Below, piece by piece: positions 53,941 to 63,426 of a DNA stretch of 64,000 bases. The notes below the pieces were generated by a model. It made no database searches, was not told the DNA's origin, and saw only the letters and a list, made by a program, of their open reading frames with translations. Positions within the stretch are counted from its first letter, which is position 1. Each line of letters starts with the position of its first letter. Made by a program: the position numbers and the translations under genes. The stretch is from Clostridium chauvoei (lineage in GTDB: Bacteria > Bacillota > Clostridia > Clostridiales > Clostridiaceae). Where the stretch lies: assembly GCF_002327185.1 (NCBI RefSeq), contig NZ_CP018624.1, positions 682,001 through 746,000 of the forward strand, written 5' to 3'.

Positions 53941-55566
53941 ATGGATAATATTCATGAAATTAAGCCTAAAAAAAGTTCTATTTTAAAATTTTTAGGATGG
54001 TTACTTTTAGCCTATATTATAGGAGGGGTTATACTATTATTTAATAGTAGATTAATTTTTGATATCAGCTTAAGTATATTTTACATAACAGCAGTATTTG
54101 TTTTAGTAAGTGTGGTTTATTCTTTTATTACATTCAATAAAAGCTATATAAAGATTGCTATAATAGTAGCTATATTGTATTTTATAGCAATGATTTTCTT
54201 TAGCCCATTAATAAGCTATAAAAATCATAGGAATTTAATTGGAGAAGTAAAGGAAGTTGAATTTACAAGCCAAATAGAACACATAGATTTGAAACAATTA
54301 CCTACAATAGATAAAGAGCTTGCTTATAAGTTAGCAGACAAAAAGTTAGGAGAAATACCTAGCTTAGGTAGTCAAGTTACTATTGGAAATTTAGATTTAC
54401 AAAGTATTCATGGTCAATTATATTATGTAGCACCATTAGAACATTCATCATTATTTAAGTGGTTTACTAATAAGGAAGGTACATCAGGATATATAAAGGT
54501 TAGTGCTACTAATCAAAGTGATGTTCAATTAGTTACAGAACATAAAGGACAACCTTTAAAAATAAAATATTTAGAATCATCGTATTTACTTACTGATTTA
54601 AATAGAGCAGCATATCTTAGAGATATGAAGTCAGGACATACAGATTTTACTTTTGAATTAGATGATGAAGAAAAGCCATATTGGGTTGTAACTAGATATG
54701 ATAATGCAATAGGTTTTACAGAAGCTAAAGCAATTGGTACTTTAATAATAGATGCTCAAACAGGAGAATCACAGGTTTATGATATAGAAAATACACCAAC
54801 TTGGGTAGATAGAATCCAACCAGATAGATATATTAAAAATTATATAGATAAGTGGGGAGAACTAGTTCATGGTGTATTAAATTTTAGTGATAAAGATAAA
54901 CTAAAGAGTACAGAGGGAATGAACTTAATATTTAATAATGATACTTGCTATTATTATACAGGAATAACCTCAGTTGGTAATGATGAAGGATTAGTAGGAT
55001 TTACATTAACTAATACAAGAACTGGTGAGACTACTATGTATAAAACCTCGGGTGCTACTGAAGTTGCAAGTATGAAGTCTGCAGAAGGAAAGGTTCAACA
55101 ATTTGGATATACAGCAACATTCCCATATTTAATAAATATTCAAAATGAACCTACTTATTTTACAACTCTTAAAGATTCTAACGGTTTAGTTAAGCAATAT
55201 GCTATGGTAAATGTTAAAAATTACAATATAGTAGGAGTTGGTGATTCGCTTCAAGCTACTTTAAATAAATACTTAGAAGGATTAACAAATACCAACATAT
55301 CATTAGAGGGTAGTAGTAGTGAAGAAACTTTAGAGGGTGAAATAGAAAGAATAGGTTTAGTTGTAAAAGATGGTACAAGTGTTTACGATATAAAACTAAA
55401 GGGTAATGATCATATTTTCTCTGTTTCAACAGAAACTTCAAGAGAAGTAGCTTTAAGCTCGGTAGGAGATAAAGTTATAGTTAAGTTTATAAAGGTTGGA
55501 GAAAGTAGATTTGTTTTAACTAATTCTTTTGAAAATTTAAATATAAAAGCTGAAGTAAATCAGTAG
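53941..55566 (+). CDS. Membrane-anchored protein of unknown function
   Basis: Protein of 541 residues with three or four hydrophobic helices at the N-terminus (about 15-35, 40-62 and 72-92), then about 440 outward or soluble residues. That part has repeated PepSY-like features (LADKKLGEIPSLGSQV, then YWVVTRYDNAIGFTEAKAIGTLIIDAQTGE, split here as YWVVTRYDNAIGF and TLIIDAQTGE), and a C-terminal small beta domain (EGEIERIGLVVKDGTSVYDI) that may be OB-like. I do not recognise a named family. GGAGG is upstream of the ATG. It is monocistronic and ends in a bidirectional terminator. Confidence 0.65.
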   Translation: MDNIHEIKPKKSSILKFLGWLLLAYIIGGVILLFNSRLIFDISLSIFYITAVFVLVSVVYSFITFNKSYIKIAIIVAILYFIAMIFFSPLISYKNHRNLIGEVKEVEFTSQIEHIDLKQLPTIDKELAYKLADKKLGEIPSLGSQVTIGNLDLQSIHGQLYYVAPLEHSSLFKWFTNKEGTSGYIKVSATNQSDVQLVTEHKGQPLKIKYLESSYLLTDLNRAAYLRDMKSGHTDFTFELDDEEKPYWVVTRYDNAIGFTEAKAIGTLIIDAQTGESQVYDIENTPTWVDRIQPDRYIKNYIDKWGELVHGVLNFSDKDKLKSTEGMNLIFNNDTCYYYTGITSVGNDEGLVGFTLTNTRTGETTMYKTSGATEVASMKSAEGKVQQFGYTATFPYLINIQNEPTYFTTLKDSNGLVKQYAMVNVKNYNIVGVGDSLQATLNKYLEGLTNTNISLEGSSSEETLEGEIERIGLVVKDGTSVYDIKLKGNDHIFSVSTETSREVALSSVGDKVIVKFIKVGESRFVLTNSFENLNIKAEVNQ

Positions 55567-55575
55567 TTTTAATAT

Positions 55576-55612
55576 AAAGAGGAAAATGATGTATTCATTT
55601 TCCTCTTTAGTT
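55576..55612. terminator. Shared terminator between the 541-aa gene and the L,D-transpeptidase-like gene
   Basis: Perfect 14-bp stem AAAGAGGAAAATGA (55576-55589) with TCATTTTCCTCTTT (55595-55608) between convergent genes. Confidence 0.85.
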
Positions 55613-56130
55613 TAAGAAATATATACAGCTGTATTTCTAGGGATATTATCATAAATCCATTTGGCATTTTCCTTAGCTAACCTAATACAACCGTCAGATA
55701 TTGTAACACCTAGACGCCCATCCTTTACAGTTTCATCTAAGTTATAAATTATTGAATGAAAAAGGTAGTTTCCTTTAAACTGACTATAATACCAACACTT
55801 ATATCCGTGATTAGCACCAAAATATAAGCCTTTAAGTCCTATTATAAAATTGCCTTTAATAGTGGGGGTAGAAGGTTTTCCTATACTACATAAATAGCTT
55901 TTTATAAGTTTCCAATTATTTTTTGAACCTTCAAATATGTTAGTTTTAAAGTTTTTAGTATCTACCCAAATAAAATAATAAGTACTACTACTAAAGTTAT
56001 TGTTATTTATAAAGGTTGTAGCAGTTTCTATATAATTAGGATCTTCTTTTAAACTTTTAATTATAGAATTAGTTTTATATGAAATGTTTTTATAAGCCTG
56101 TCTAAAGGGAACCTTTAATTTGTAATTCAT
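55612..56130 (-). CDS. L,D-transpeptidase-like (YkuD) protein with altered active-site motif
   Basis: YkuD-fold protein of 172 residues. The catalytic Cys is C148 in ISDGCIRLAKENAKWIYD and the upstream His is H125 in LFHSIIYN, which match the family; but the usual second His of the SHGC motif is Asp (S145-D146-G147-C148). No signal peptide or membrane helix is seen, so an extracellular role in peptidoglycan cross-linking is not assured; it may act in the mother cell or spore. The gene is convergent with the preceding one. A TCAGGAG-like site precedes the ATG. Confidence 0.75.
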   Translation of the reverse strand: MNYKLKVPFRQAYKNISYKTNSIIKSLKEDPNYIETATTFINNNNFSSSTYYFIWVDTKNFKTNIFEGSKNNWKLIKSYLCSIGKPSTPTIKGNFIIGLKGLYFGANHGYKCWYYSQFKGNYLFHSIIYNLDETVKDGRLGVTISDGCIRLAKENAKWIYDNIPRNTAVYIS

Positions 56131-56218
56131 AAATAACTCCTGAAAATAATTTATATAATATATATAGTATTTCAGGAGTTTTAAAATGATTATAATTTAT
56201 AAATAACAGTAGCTAATA

Positions 56219-58237
56219 TTAAATAAGTAAGTCATTAGATGGTGAAGAACAATTATTGTCTTCACATAAATAATAGGTGGTTTTATTATTTTTTAAATTA
56301 TAGTTTTTAGAGTAAGGAATTAACTTTTGAAGGCTATCTTTATTATCTATAGTCTTTACAATAATATTTAAATTAGGAATAAATTTATTAGATAAGGTAC
56401 TTTTTAAAGCTTTAATATCTTCAACATTTTCAGTTACGCAAATTAATTCCTTAGAAGGATACAACTCAAGAAGTAGTGCCATTAAATAAAATGTATAAGC
56501 CATAGGCATGTTTTTTACAGTACTATAAAAAGTTGTAAGTTGTTTATTAGTTATTTCTATTAGCTTTGAATCGCCAGTTAGTTTAGATAGTTTAACTAAA
56601 ACATATGAAGCCACAGAATTTCCTGAAGGAAGAGCACCATCATATATTTCTTTAGGGTTTACAATTAGAGTTTCAGAATCATTTCCGTAAAGATAGAATC
56701 CAAAATCTTTGGTATCCCAAAATAGTTTTATCATATCATCTTTAAAATTAAGAGCATCTTCTAAGTATTTTATATCAAAAGTAGCTTCATATAATTCAAG
56801 TAAAGCAAATATAAGATAAGCATAATCATCTAAATAAGCTTTATATTTAGCTTCACCATCTCTATATCTAGCTAGAAGTCTACCATTTTTATCTATTAAC
56901 TTAGCTTTTATAAAAGATAAGTTTTTATTTGCAATATCTAAATATTTTTCATCATTTAATATTTTATAGCCTCTAGCAAAAGCGGCTATAGTTAAAGCAT
57001 TCCAAGATGTTAAAACTTTATCATCCTTATTAAGAACAAATCTTTTATTTCTATAATCGAAAACTTTTTTTCTAAGAGAATTTATTCTTTCATCTTCTTT
57101 ATTATAATTATAATTTCCTAGAAGGTTTAAGATATTTTTCCCTTCAAAATTACCTTCTTCTGTAACGTTAAAATATTCATTAAAGTAATTACCATCATCT
57201 TCACCTAATAGCTTTAATAATTCTTTATAAGTAAAGGTATAGAATTTTCCTTCTTCACCATCGCTATCAGCATCTAAAGCAGAGTAAAAGGAATAATCCT
57301 CACTAGTCATATCACGTATTATAAAGTCAAAGGTATTTATAACAATTCTTTTATATAAAGGATTTTTAGTTACTTGATAAATATCTAGATAAGCTAAAAT
57401 TAATAATGCATTATCATAAAGCATTTTTTCAAAATGAGGAACTAACCATTTATCATCAGTTGAATACCTAGAAAATCCAAAGCCAACATGGTCATATAAA
57501 CCACCTTTAAACATTGAAATTAATGTTTTTTCTACCATTTCAGTAGGATTAATCATATCTTCTATAATTCCGAAGTTTAGAAGAAACATTAACTTATGAG
57601 GTGCTGGAAATTTAGGTGCAGAACCAAAACCACCATATTTAGGCTCAAATAATTGACTAGATAATAAAAATCCATCTTTTACAGCTTTTTTAGATAGTTC
57701 TTCAGTAGAAGTTGTAGGTTTAAAATCATTTTCTAATGAAATTAAAATTTTATTACTAGTAGATATTATTTTCTCTTTTTCTGTAGACCATTTATTAGCT
57801 ATGTTATCTAAAAGAGATATAAGACCTATAGTTCCATATCTGTTTTCTTTAGGAAAATAAGTTCCTGCAAAAAATGGCTTTTGATCAGGAGTCATAAATA
57901 TTGTTAACGGCCAACCACCTCGTCCGGTTGTCTTTTGACAAAAGGTCATATAAATACTATCTATATCAGGTCTTTCTTCTCTATCTACTTTTATAGAAAT
58001 AAAATGTTCATTAAGAAGAGAAGCGATTTCTTTATCTTCAAAGCTTTCATGAGCCATTACATGACACCAATGACAAGTACTATAACCTATACTTAAAAAA
58101 ATAGGCTTATTTTCTCTTTTTGCTTTATCAAAAGCTTCATTACACCAACTATACCAATTAACTGGATTATAGGCATGTTGAAGCAGGTAAGGGGATTTTT
58201 CATTTATAAGATAATTATGTTTTTTATCGCTAATCAA
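56219..58237 (-). CDS. yyaL: Thioredoxin-domain protein YyaL (DUF255, SPATA20-like)
   Basis: Protein of 672 residues: N-terminal thioredoxin-like DUF255 domain (about 1-165) with the CxxC in [11 protein letters not shown] (C55, C58), [11 protein letters not shown] before it and [10 protein letters not shown] after it, then a six-hairpin glycosidase-like alpha/alpha barrel (about 200-600) as in the N-acylglucosamine 2-epimerase superfamily. Function is not established; the fold suggests a carbohydrate-modifying or redox role. Length is full. Monocistronic on the minus strand, with GGAGGTAATG near its start. Confidence 0.88.
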   Translation of the reverse strand: MISDKKHNYLINEKSPYLLQHAYNPVNWYSWCNEAFDKAKRENKPIFLSIGYSTCHWCHVMAHESFEDKEIASLLNEHFISIKVDREERPDIDSIYMTFCQKTTGRGGWPLTIFMTPDQKPFFAGTYFPKENRYGTIGLISLLDNIANKWSTEKEKIISTSNKILISLENDFKPTTSTEELSKKAVKDGFLLSSQLFEPKYGGFGSAPKFPAPHKLMFLLNFGIIEDMINPTEMVEKTLISMFKGGLYDHVGFGFSRYSTDDKWLVPHFEKMLYDNALLILAYLDIYQVTKNPLYKRIVINTFDFIIRDMTSEDYSFYSALDADSDGEEGKFYTFTYKELLKLLGEDDGNYFNEYFNVTEEGNFEGKNILNLLGNYNYNKEDERINSLRKKVFDYRNKRFVLNKDDKVLTSWNALTIAAFARGYKILNDEKYLDIANKNLSFIKAKLIDKNGRLLARYRDGEAKYKAYLDDYAYLIFALLELYEATFDIKYLEDALNFKDDMIKLFWDTKDFGFYLYGNDSETLIVNPKEIYDGALPSGNSVASYVLVKLSKLTGDSKLIEITNKQLTTFYSTVKNMPMAYTFYLMALLLELYPSKELICVTENVEDIKALKSTLSNKFIPNLNIIVKTIDNKDSLQKLIPYSKNYNLKNNKTTYYLCEDNNCSSPSNDLLI

Positions 58238-58376
58238 ATCATTACCTCCAAATAAATTAATATATAATTAGTTTGTATTATATAATAACTATTATACTTA
58301 ATTCAATAAATTAAAATTATAATATATTAATATGTTATAATTTACTTTATTAGATTAGTTAAAGGATGAAATTTTT

Positions 58377-59828
58377 ATGGCTAGAGGAAAAAAGCAGATA
58401 TTATATGAGGATATAGATAAAAGAGAGGTAGGTTATTACGCAACCCCTAAGTTTGTAGCTAAATATCTTCAAGATAGACTTATAGAGATTAACCCTAAGG
58501 GAGTAAATGTGTTAGATCCTTGTTGTGGAAAAGAGGAACTTTTAAAAGTTTTTAATAAAAATAATAAAATTATAGATGGATTTGATATCATACAATACAA
58601 AGAAGAGTATGTTTGTAATTTTATAAATAAAGATTTTATTGAGTTTTATTCTATGGAAAAAGAAAACTTACCATTAAAATATGATTATTATATAGCAAAT
58701 CCACCTTATAATTGTCATGAAGTTGATTTTATAAAAGATAATAAGAAGAAATTAAATAAGCTTTTTAATGAAGTAGGAACTTATAATATGTATAGCATAT
58801 TTATAGCTTCATTAATTGATTGTGCAAAGGATGGAGCTATAATTGGGTTAGTAACACATGATTCTTTTTTTACTGCTAAATATCATAAAGGTCTTAGGGA
58901 AAAAATATTAAATACATGTACAATCCATGAGATAACAATGTGTCCTAGAAATCTTTTTTTATCGCAAGGAGCAGATGTTGGAACAAGTATAGTTATTTTA
59001 CAAAAGGGTAAGGAAAATCAAAAAAAAGTTATTGTAAGTGATAGAGTAGCAACTATAGAAGAGTTTAAAGCAAGATTAGAATATAATAAAAAAAGTGAAG
59101 TTAAAAGAGAAAATCTAGTTTTAAATGGTGAGAAAGATAATAATGAGTTTGTAATAGATGCTTTAGATGATGTATTGAATATTTTTAAAAACAAAAGAGT
59201 AGGAGAAGTATTTAAATGCATAACTGGAATATCCACAGGAAATGATAAGTTATATTTATCAAAAGAAAAAAAGGATCCTTATTTAATACCATTTTATAAA
59301 AATCCAGGTAGAAGTAGATTTTATAGTAATAATTATATTTACTTGCATAAAGATTTTATTAAATTAAATGCTAAAATAAAAAACTTTAATGTTAGAAATA
59401 AAAATTTTTTATATAAATCGGGAGTAACTTGTTCATCTATAGGTGTAGAGTTTACAGCTTCAAGATTACCAGAAAATTTTACTTATGGTGTAAATGCCAA
59501 TATAATTTGCAATGATTATGATGCATGGTGGCTTATGGGATATTTAAACTCTGATTTGGTTACATATATGGTAAGAGGAATTTTAATTAGAAGCAATATT
59601 ATAACTTCAGGATATGTTTCTAGAATTCCACTATTAGAATTTACACAGGAGGAAAAAGAAAATCTAAATAAATTATCTAAAGAGGCTTATAATTTAGCTA
59701 AAGATAAAAAATCAATAGATAATATTTTAATTGAGATAAATGATATAGTTAATAAAGCTTCTAAAATATCAAAAAAATCTATAGAAATCATTTATGATTT
59801 CAAAAATAATATAAAAAAAAGGACCTAG
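58377..59828 (+). CDS. Orphan adenine-specific DNA methyltransferase (type IIG-like)
   Basis: N6-adenine methyltransferase of 483 residues. Motif X/start region is GYYATPKFVAKYL, motif I is VLDPCCGKEEL (D47-G51), motif IV is NPPY (108-111), and a target-recognition-like C-terminal half has KCITGISTGNDKLYLS. The order is that of Eco57I/type IIG enzymes, but the N-terminal PD-(D/E)XK nuclease part is absent, and no restriction gene is adjacent (YyaL and YtaF flank it). So it probably methylates without cutting, like the orphan methyltransferases with regulatory roles (CamA of C. difficile has a similar layout). Target sequence unknown. Confidence 0.82.
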   Translation: MARGKKQILYEDIDKREVGYYATPKFVAKYLQDRLIEINPKGVNVLDPCCGKEELLKVFNKNNKIIDGFDIIQYKEEYVCNFINKDFIEFYSMEKENLPLKYDYYIANPPYNCHEVDFIKDNKKKLNKLFNEVGTYNMYSIFIASLIDCAKDGAIIGLVTHDSFFTAKYHKGLREKILNTCTIHEITMCPRNLFLSQGADVGTSIVILQKGKENQKKVIVSDRVATIEEFKARLEYNKKSEVKRENLVLNGEKDNNEFVIDALDDVLNIFKNKRVGEVFKCITGISTGNDKLYLSKEKKDPYLIPFYKNPGRSRFYSNNYIYLHKDFIKLNAKIKNFNVRNKNFLYKSGVTCSSIGVEFTASRLPENFTYGVNANIICNDYDAWWLMGYLNSDLVTYMVRGILIRSNIITSGYVSRIPLLEFTQEEKENLNKLSKEAYNLAKDKKSIDNILIEINDIVNKASKISKKSIEIIYDFKNNIKKRT

Positions 59829-59870
59829 TTAAAGCTCGAAGTTTTCGAGCTTTAATTAAGTTCTTTTTTA
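59818..59870. terminator. Shared terminator between the methyltransferase and ytaF
   Basis: AAAGCTCGAA (59831-59840) with TTCGAGCTTT (59844-59853) plus outer GTTAAAG/CTTTAAT pairs, then a T run before convergent ytaF. Confidence 0.85.
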
Positions 59871-60491
59871 TATAACCCTCATTAAAGCAAGTAGAATTAA
59901 TAATGCACCAGATAACCAAGATAAATTAAGATCTACTTTTTCTATAAATTTTCTTCCAATATAAACACCAGTTAAAATAGCAGTCATACCTAGAATAAGA
60001 CTAAGCAAAATTGCTTCTATATAACTTACTGTAATTAAGCTGCTACCAAAGCCTACAGCTAAGCTATCAAGAGATAATGCAAAAGCTAAGTAAAAGGCTT
60101 CTTTTGAAGTAAGTATTTTTGATTTATCAAAGTCAGCTTTAGTTTCATCAGCATAAACTTGAAGAACAAAATTAAAATCAAATATTTTAAAGGTTAAAGG
60201 AGTTATAGAATTTGATTTGCTTTTAATATAGGTTTTAAATATAGATTCAAATAATCTATATACTCCAAGACCAAATAATATTACGAAACTAATGCCTATA
60301 GCTAGATTTCTTGGAATATAGTCCTTTATAAGAGAACCTAATAAAAGAGAAATACCAAGCATTGAAGAACAAATAATATCGATAATTAAAGCAGATAAAA
60401 AAGGTATTTTAATTTTATCTGTTCCATATGCAATACTAGCTACGAAAGAATCTATAGATACTGATAGTACTAACAATAGCGTTTCTAACAT
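59868..60491 (-). CDS. ytaF: Sporulation membrane protein YtaF (MntP-like)
   Basis: Protein of 207 residues with six hydrophobic helices and the manganese-exporter-like double repeat: LSVSIDSFVASIAYGTDKIKI at the N-terminus and AFALSLDSLAVGFGSSLI in the second half, each with the SxDS motif expected for MntP-type cation paths. The extra central loop (about 95-130) separates YtaF from MntP. YtaF is a sporulation-associated membrane protein in Bacillus. Marker of a spore former. AGAGGATGAA ribosome site upstream. Confidence 0.85.
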   Translation of the reverse strand: MLETLLLVLSVSIDSFVASIAYGTDKIKIPFLSALIIDIICSSMLGISLLLGSLIKDYIPRNLAIGISFVILFGLGVYRLFESIFKTYIKSKSNSITPLTFKIFDFNFVLQVYADETKADFDKSKILTSKEAFYLAFALSLDSLAVGFGSSLITVSYIEAILLSLILGMTAILTGVYIGRKFIEKVDLNLSWLSGALLILLALMRVI

Positions 60492-60582
60492 AAATTCATC
60501 CTCTGAAAATTATTATAGTAATAATATTATATGAGAATTTATATGCTTTAGTTACAAATTGTGACTTAAAGTGATTTTTTAG

Positions 60583-61461
60583 TTAACAATCAGAAGTTAG
60601 AATAAATGGGTTAATATGAACCATACAATGTTTAATTTTTTTATTTTCTTCTATTAAATTATGGACTTTCATTGCTATGTCATGCCCTTCTTCAACAGTA
60701 AGAGAAGCATCTACAGAAATTTCAACATCTACATATATTCTAGTAGAGTGGAGTCTAGTTCTAATACTATCTATTTTTTTTATATCATCAATAGAATTAA
60801 TTTTTGATGTTATTTCACAAATGATATCATCTTTAGCAGACTCATCAATTAATTGAGACATACTTTGTTTTGCAATATCATAAGAAACTTTTATTATCAT
60901 TATGCAGATTAATAAAGAGGCTAAAGGATCTAATAAAGGAAATCCCATTCTAGCGCCAATTATACCTAAAAGGGCTCCTATTGAAGAAAGAGAGTCAGAG
61001 CGATGGTGCCATGCATCAGCTTTTAGTGAAGCGCTATCAATCATGTTAGCATATTTAATAGTATAAAAATACATCCATTCCTTAGTTATAATAGAGAAAA
61101 GTGCAGCGAATATAGCTAGTGAACCTGGAATAACAAAACTTTTATTTAATATATCTTTAATACCAGATATTCCGATGCCTAGAGCTATAATAAATAACAT
61201 TATAGATAAAAGTAATGAAGATAAACTTTCTATACGTTCATGTCCATAAGGATGTTCTTTATCTGCAGGTTTACTAGATAATTTCAAACCTATTATAACG
61301 CCAATTGTACTAATTACATCAGAAAAAGAGTGAATACCATCTGCTATCATAGCGTTACTATTTGAGAAAACACCTACTACAACTTTAACGATAGATAAAA
61401 TTATATTACCAATTATTGTAGTTTTACTAACTTTGATTCCTATATCAAGTCTATTATCCAT
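60583..61461 (-). CDS. Cation diffusion facilitator (CDF) metal exporter
   Basis: Metal-proton antiporter of 292 residues with six helices and a C-terminal cytoplasmic metal-binding domain (about 205-290). Helix 2 has MIADGIHSFSDVIS and helix 5 has DAWHHRSDSLSSIGAL, giving the zinc/manganese site (D/H...HxxxD). HPYGHERIESL lies in the loop between them. The ATG at 61461 is used because GGGGGT precedes it by 9 nt; an upstream in-frame ATG at 61506 would add 15 residues. Its promoter region is full of TTATCAA palindromes, suggesting a metal-sensing repressor. Confidence 0.9.
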   Translation of the reverse strand: MDNRLDIGIKVSKTTIIGNIILSIVKVVVGVFSNSNAMIADGIHSFSDVISTIGVIIGLKLSSKPADKEHPYGHERIESLSSLLLSIMLFIIALGIGISGIKDILNKSFVIPGSLAIFAALFSIITKEWMYFYTIKYANMIDSASLKADAWHHRSDSLSSIGALLGIIGARMGFPLLDPLASLLICIMIIKVSYDIAKQSMSQLIDESAKDDIICEITSKINSIDDIKKIDSIRTRLHSTRIYVDVEISVDASLTVEEGHDIAMKVHNLIEENKKIKHCMVHINPFILTSDC

Positions 61462-61479
61462 AGATAAGTACCCCCAATT

Positions 61480-61610
61480 ATTATCAATTGATTTTAATAT
61501 TATCAATTAGTATGTTGATAATTATATTATTATAATAGTATAATTATCAGGGATTTGTGATGAAGTTTTATTTAAAAGTTATTTGGGATTTATTATCAAT
61601 TGATAATAAA
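61480..61610. promoter_or_regulatory. Palindrome-rich control region upstream of the CDF gene
   Basis: Five TTATCAA-type elements lie in 130 bp: ATTATCAATTGATT (61480-61493), TTATCAATTA (61500-61509), TTGATAATT (61515-61523), ATTATCA (61543-61549), and a perfect 22-bp palindrome at 61589-61610 with core TATTATCAATTGATAATA. The form TGATAAT/ATTATCA resembles binding elements of Fur-family and other metal regulators; the exact regulator is unknown. Confidence 0.6.
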
Positions 61611-61713
61611 AACTATATTCATATTGTAATGTTTTACAAAAAATAATAATTTATGCTATAATACTTAAAGTTATAAAAGAATTAATCAAGTTTAAAGAAT
61701 ATAGGGTGAAATA

Positions 61714-62031
61714 ATGAGAAATTTTAAGAAAACTTTAAAGTGGATTCTTGCTATAGTTGGAATAATACTTTTAGGATCTTTAGGTGTATATGGATATAAT
61801 ATGGGTAGGTTAATGTATACTGATTTAGAAGTATTAGAAACTCCTTATTTAAAACAATATTATGTTGTTTTAAAGGAAAATGAAGAAATAGAAGAAACTT
61901 TTAAAAAGTATATGGTAGAAAAAAACTGGATATTTATAGATAAGGTTGATAATATAATGATTTTTAAAAAAGGGAATATCCAAAAAGAAGTTCCTATAGA
62001 TAGTTTAAAAATTATAAAAAAGTATAAATAA
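61714..62031 (+). CDS. Hypothetical membrane-anchored protein (105 aa)
   Basis: Small protein with one N-terminal membrane helix (about 9-28, WILAIVGIILLGSLGVYGY) and a basic-acidic soluble domain (about 35-105) that ends in Lys-rich KIIKKYK. I do not recognise the family. The ATG follows AGGGTG. It is divergent from the CDF gene across the palindrome-rich region, so it may share its control. No signal peptidase site is obvious, so it is probably anchored with the tail outside. Confidence 0.55.
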   Translation: MRNFKKTLKWILAIVGIILLGSLGVYGYNMGRLMYTDLEVLETPYLKQYYVVLKENEEIEETFKKYMVEKNWIFIDKVDNIMIFKKGNIQKEVPIDSLKIIKKYK

Positions 62032-62166
62032 TAAAAACAAATTAAATAAATTTACATATAAATATATTATCTAAATCATGATAGTATATTTTTTAATTTA
62101 TAAAACCCTTGAAAATGTAAAATAATAAAGTATAATTACATTATTCAATGAAAGAGGAGAGTACAT

Positions 62167-62439
62167 ATGGAAAAGAATAGTATAAGTATAAATGAAGATG
62201 AAAGAGAAATAATGGCTTTTTTAGATGAAGCAGGTAATAAGGTTGAGTTTGAAGGAGTTGCAAGAATATATATAGAAGAAAAGGAATATTTATTACTAGC
62301 ACCTTTAGAAGAAAAAAACTCAGAAGATGTATATGTATTTAGAGTGGATGAAAAAGATGGAAAACAAGAGCTTAATCTTGTAGAAGATGACAAAGAATTT
62401 TTAGCAGTAAAGAAAGAATATAAAAAGTTATTATATTAA
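62167..62439 (+). CDS. DUF1292-family protein
   Basis: Acidic protein of 90 residues with the DUF1292 pattern: [20 protein letters not shown], then YLLLAPLEE and [28 protein letters not shown] at the end. The family is common in Firmicutes, often near mltG, aspS/hisS or cell-wall genes; function is unknown. A strong GAGGAGAG site lies 5 nt before the ATG. It is 14 bp ahead of the next ORF, so the two form an operon. Confidence 0.85.
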   Translation: MEKNSISINEDEREIMAFLDEAGNKVEFEGVARIYIEEKEYLLLAPLEEKNSEDVYVFRVDEKDGKQELNLVEDDKEFLAVKKEYKKLLY

Positions 62440-62453
62440 AAGGGGATGTAAAA

Positions 62454-62849
62454 ATGAATAATACAGAAATATTAAATATATTAGATGAAAATGCTTTATC
62501 TGAAATTGAAGAATTAAGAAATGAAGAAGATCTATTATTAGTAAGATTTTATTTTGATTTTGATGAAGATGTTTTAAATGCAGCAAGGGCATATTCAAAT
62601 GAAGAAAGTGATTATGAAGCTGAAAGTTTAGAATGGATTAAGGAATACTTTATTCCATATCTTTATGATTATGCAAATGATGAAGTATTATCAATTGTAG
62701 AAGAAATAGTAGATGAATTAGATGTATCTGGAGAAATGATGGCTTTCCAAATGGATACTAAAAATGTTAATTACGTTCAATTTATGGCATTGTTTACAAA
62801 TGGATTAGATGATATTTCAATAGAAGATGTAGTAAAGGATTTCATTTAG
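62454..62849 (+). CDS. Hypothetical acidic protein (131 aa)
   Basis: Helical, strongly acidic protein of 131 residues (NNTEILNILDENALSEIEEL; ESDYEAESLEWIKEYFIPYL; VSIEDVVKDFI-like end). It has no signal, membrane helix or metal motif. I do not recognise a named family; it looks like small conserved clostridial proteins that follow DUF1292 genes. AAAGGGGATG gives the ribosome site. No terminator is evident before the 6S RNA promoter. Confidence 0.6.
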   Translation: MNNTEILNILDENALSEIEELRNEEDLLLVRFYFDFDEDVLNAARAYSNEESDYEAESLEWIKEYFIPYLYDYANDEVLSIVEEIVDELDVSGEMMAFQMDTKNVNYVQFMALFTNGLDDISIEDVVKDFI

Positions 62850-62881
62850 TAAATATAAGGATATTATAGAAAAAAATTATA

Positions 62882-63149
62882 TTGCACTATTAAAAAAATG
62901 TGTTATAATAAAATCATACTAAATCCTGAGATGTGCGTTATGCTTATAATATTCAACCTACATTATATATACGGGATTTGCGAAATCTTATGAAGATGTC
63001 GGACTTCAGAAATTCACTTTTATGTGGCAGAAGATAACAGATTCTGAGTGAGCGAAACCCACCTGCGAGCTGCAGGTATGAATATTTAAGTGGACGGCAT
63101 GTTGGGAATAGCATATGCATTCAACACCTCATATTTTGGGGTGTTTTTT
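62882..63149 (+). ncRNA. ssrS: 6S RNA
   Basis: A promoter TTGCAC (62882-62887), 16-bp spacer, TATAAT (62904-62909) leads to an RNA of about 235 nt starting near 62916 and ending in terminator AACACC/GGTGTT with T run (63123-63149). The 5' end CCTGAGATGTGCG resembles the E. coli 6S CTGAGATGTTCG. GCTTATAATATTCAACC can pair with GGTATGAATATTTAAGT (both arms visible), giving the long interrupted rod; ACCTGC/GCAGGT is a small hairpin on the 3' side of the bubble. GATTT-gcg-AAATC is another. 6S binds sigma-A RNA polymerase. Confidence 0.75.
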
Positions 63150-63212
63150 GTTGTATACAGTTAATTTATAAAAATTAATATGGAATATAGGGATTAAAAC
63201 CTATAGAGTTTA

Positions 63213-63266
63213 AATACTCTTTTTAGGCTACCTTTTTAAAGGTTTGTCTAAAAAGAGTATTTTTTA
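63213..63266 (+). terminator. Inverted repeat/terminator at the end of the minus-strand small ORF
   Basis: Perfect 14-bp inverted repeat AATACTCTTTTTAG (63213-63226) with CTAAAAAGAGTATT (63248-63261), loop of 21 nt, T run at 63260-63266 on the plus strand. It overlaps the stop of the minus-strand ORF. Confidence 0.55.
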
Positions 63267-63426
63267 TATAATCCACATAAATTTTTTTCTGACAATCTAC
63301 TATTACCTTATCTAAATCTTGAGAAAGATAAATAATTATAGGATTCGTTGGGGATAAATATTTTAGAAGAAAGTTTAACAAACGCTTTCTATATATTATT
63401 TTGTTGTTATATGAAATTTTTAACAT
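63223..63426 (-). CDS. Small hypothetical protein (67 aa)
   Basis: Basic protein of 67 residues (MLKISYNNKIIYRKRLLNFL at the start; ends QTFKKVA). The minus-strand ribosome site AGAGGAGGAG lies about 4 nt before ATG 63426, which supports expression. There is no membrane helix and no motif I can name. It is convergent with the 6S RNA and its last codons lie in an inverted repeat. Confidence 0.55.
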   Translation of the reverse strand: MLKISYNNKIIYRKRLLNFLLKYLSPTNPIIIYLSQDLDKVIVDCQKKIYVDYIKNTLFRQTFKKVA

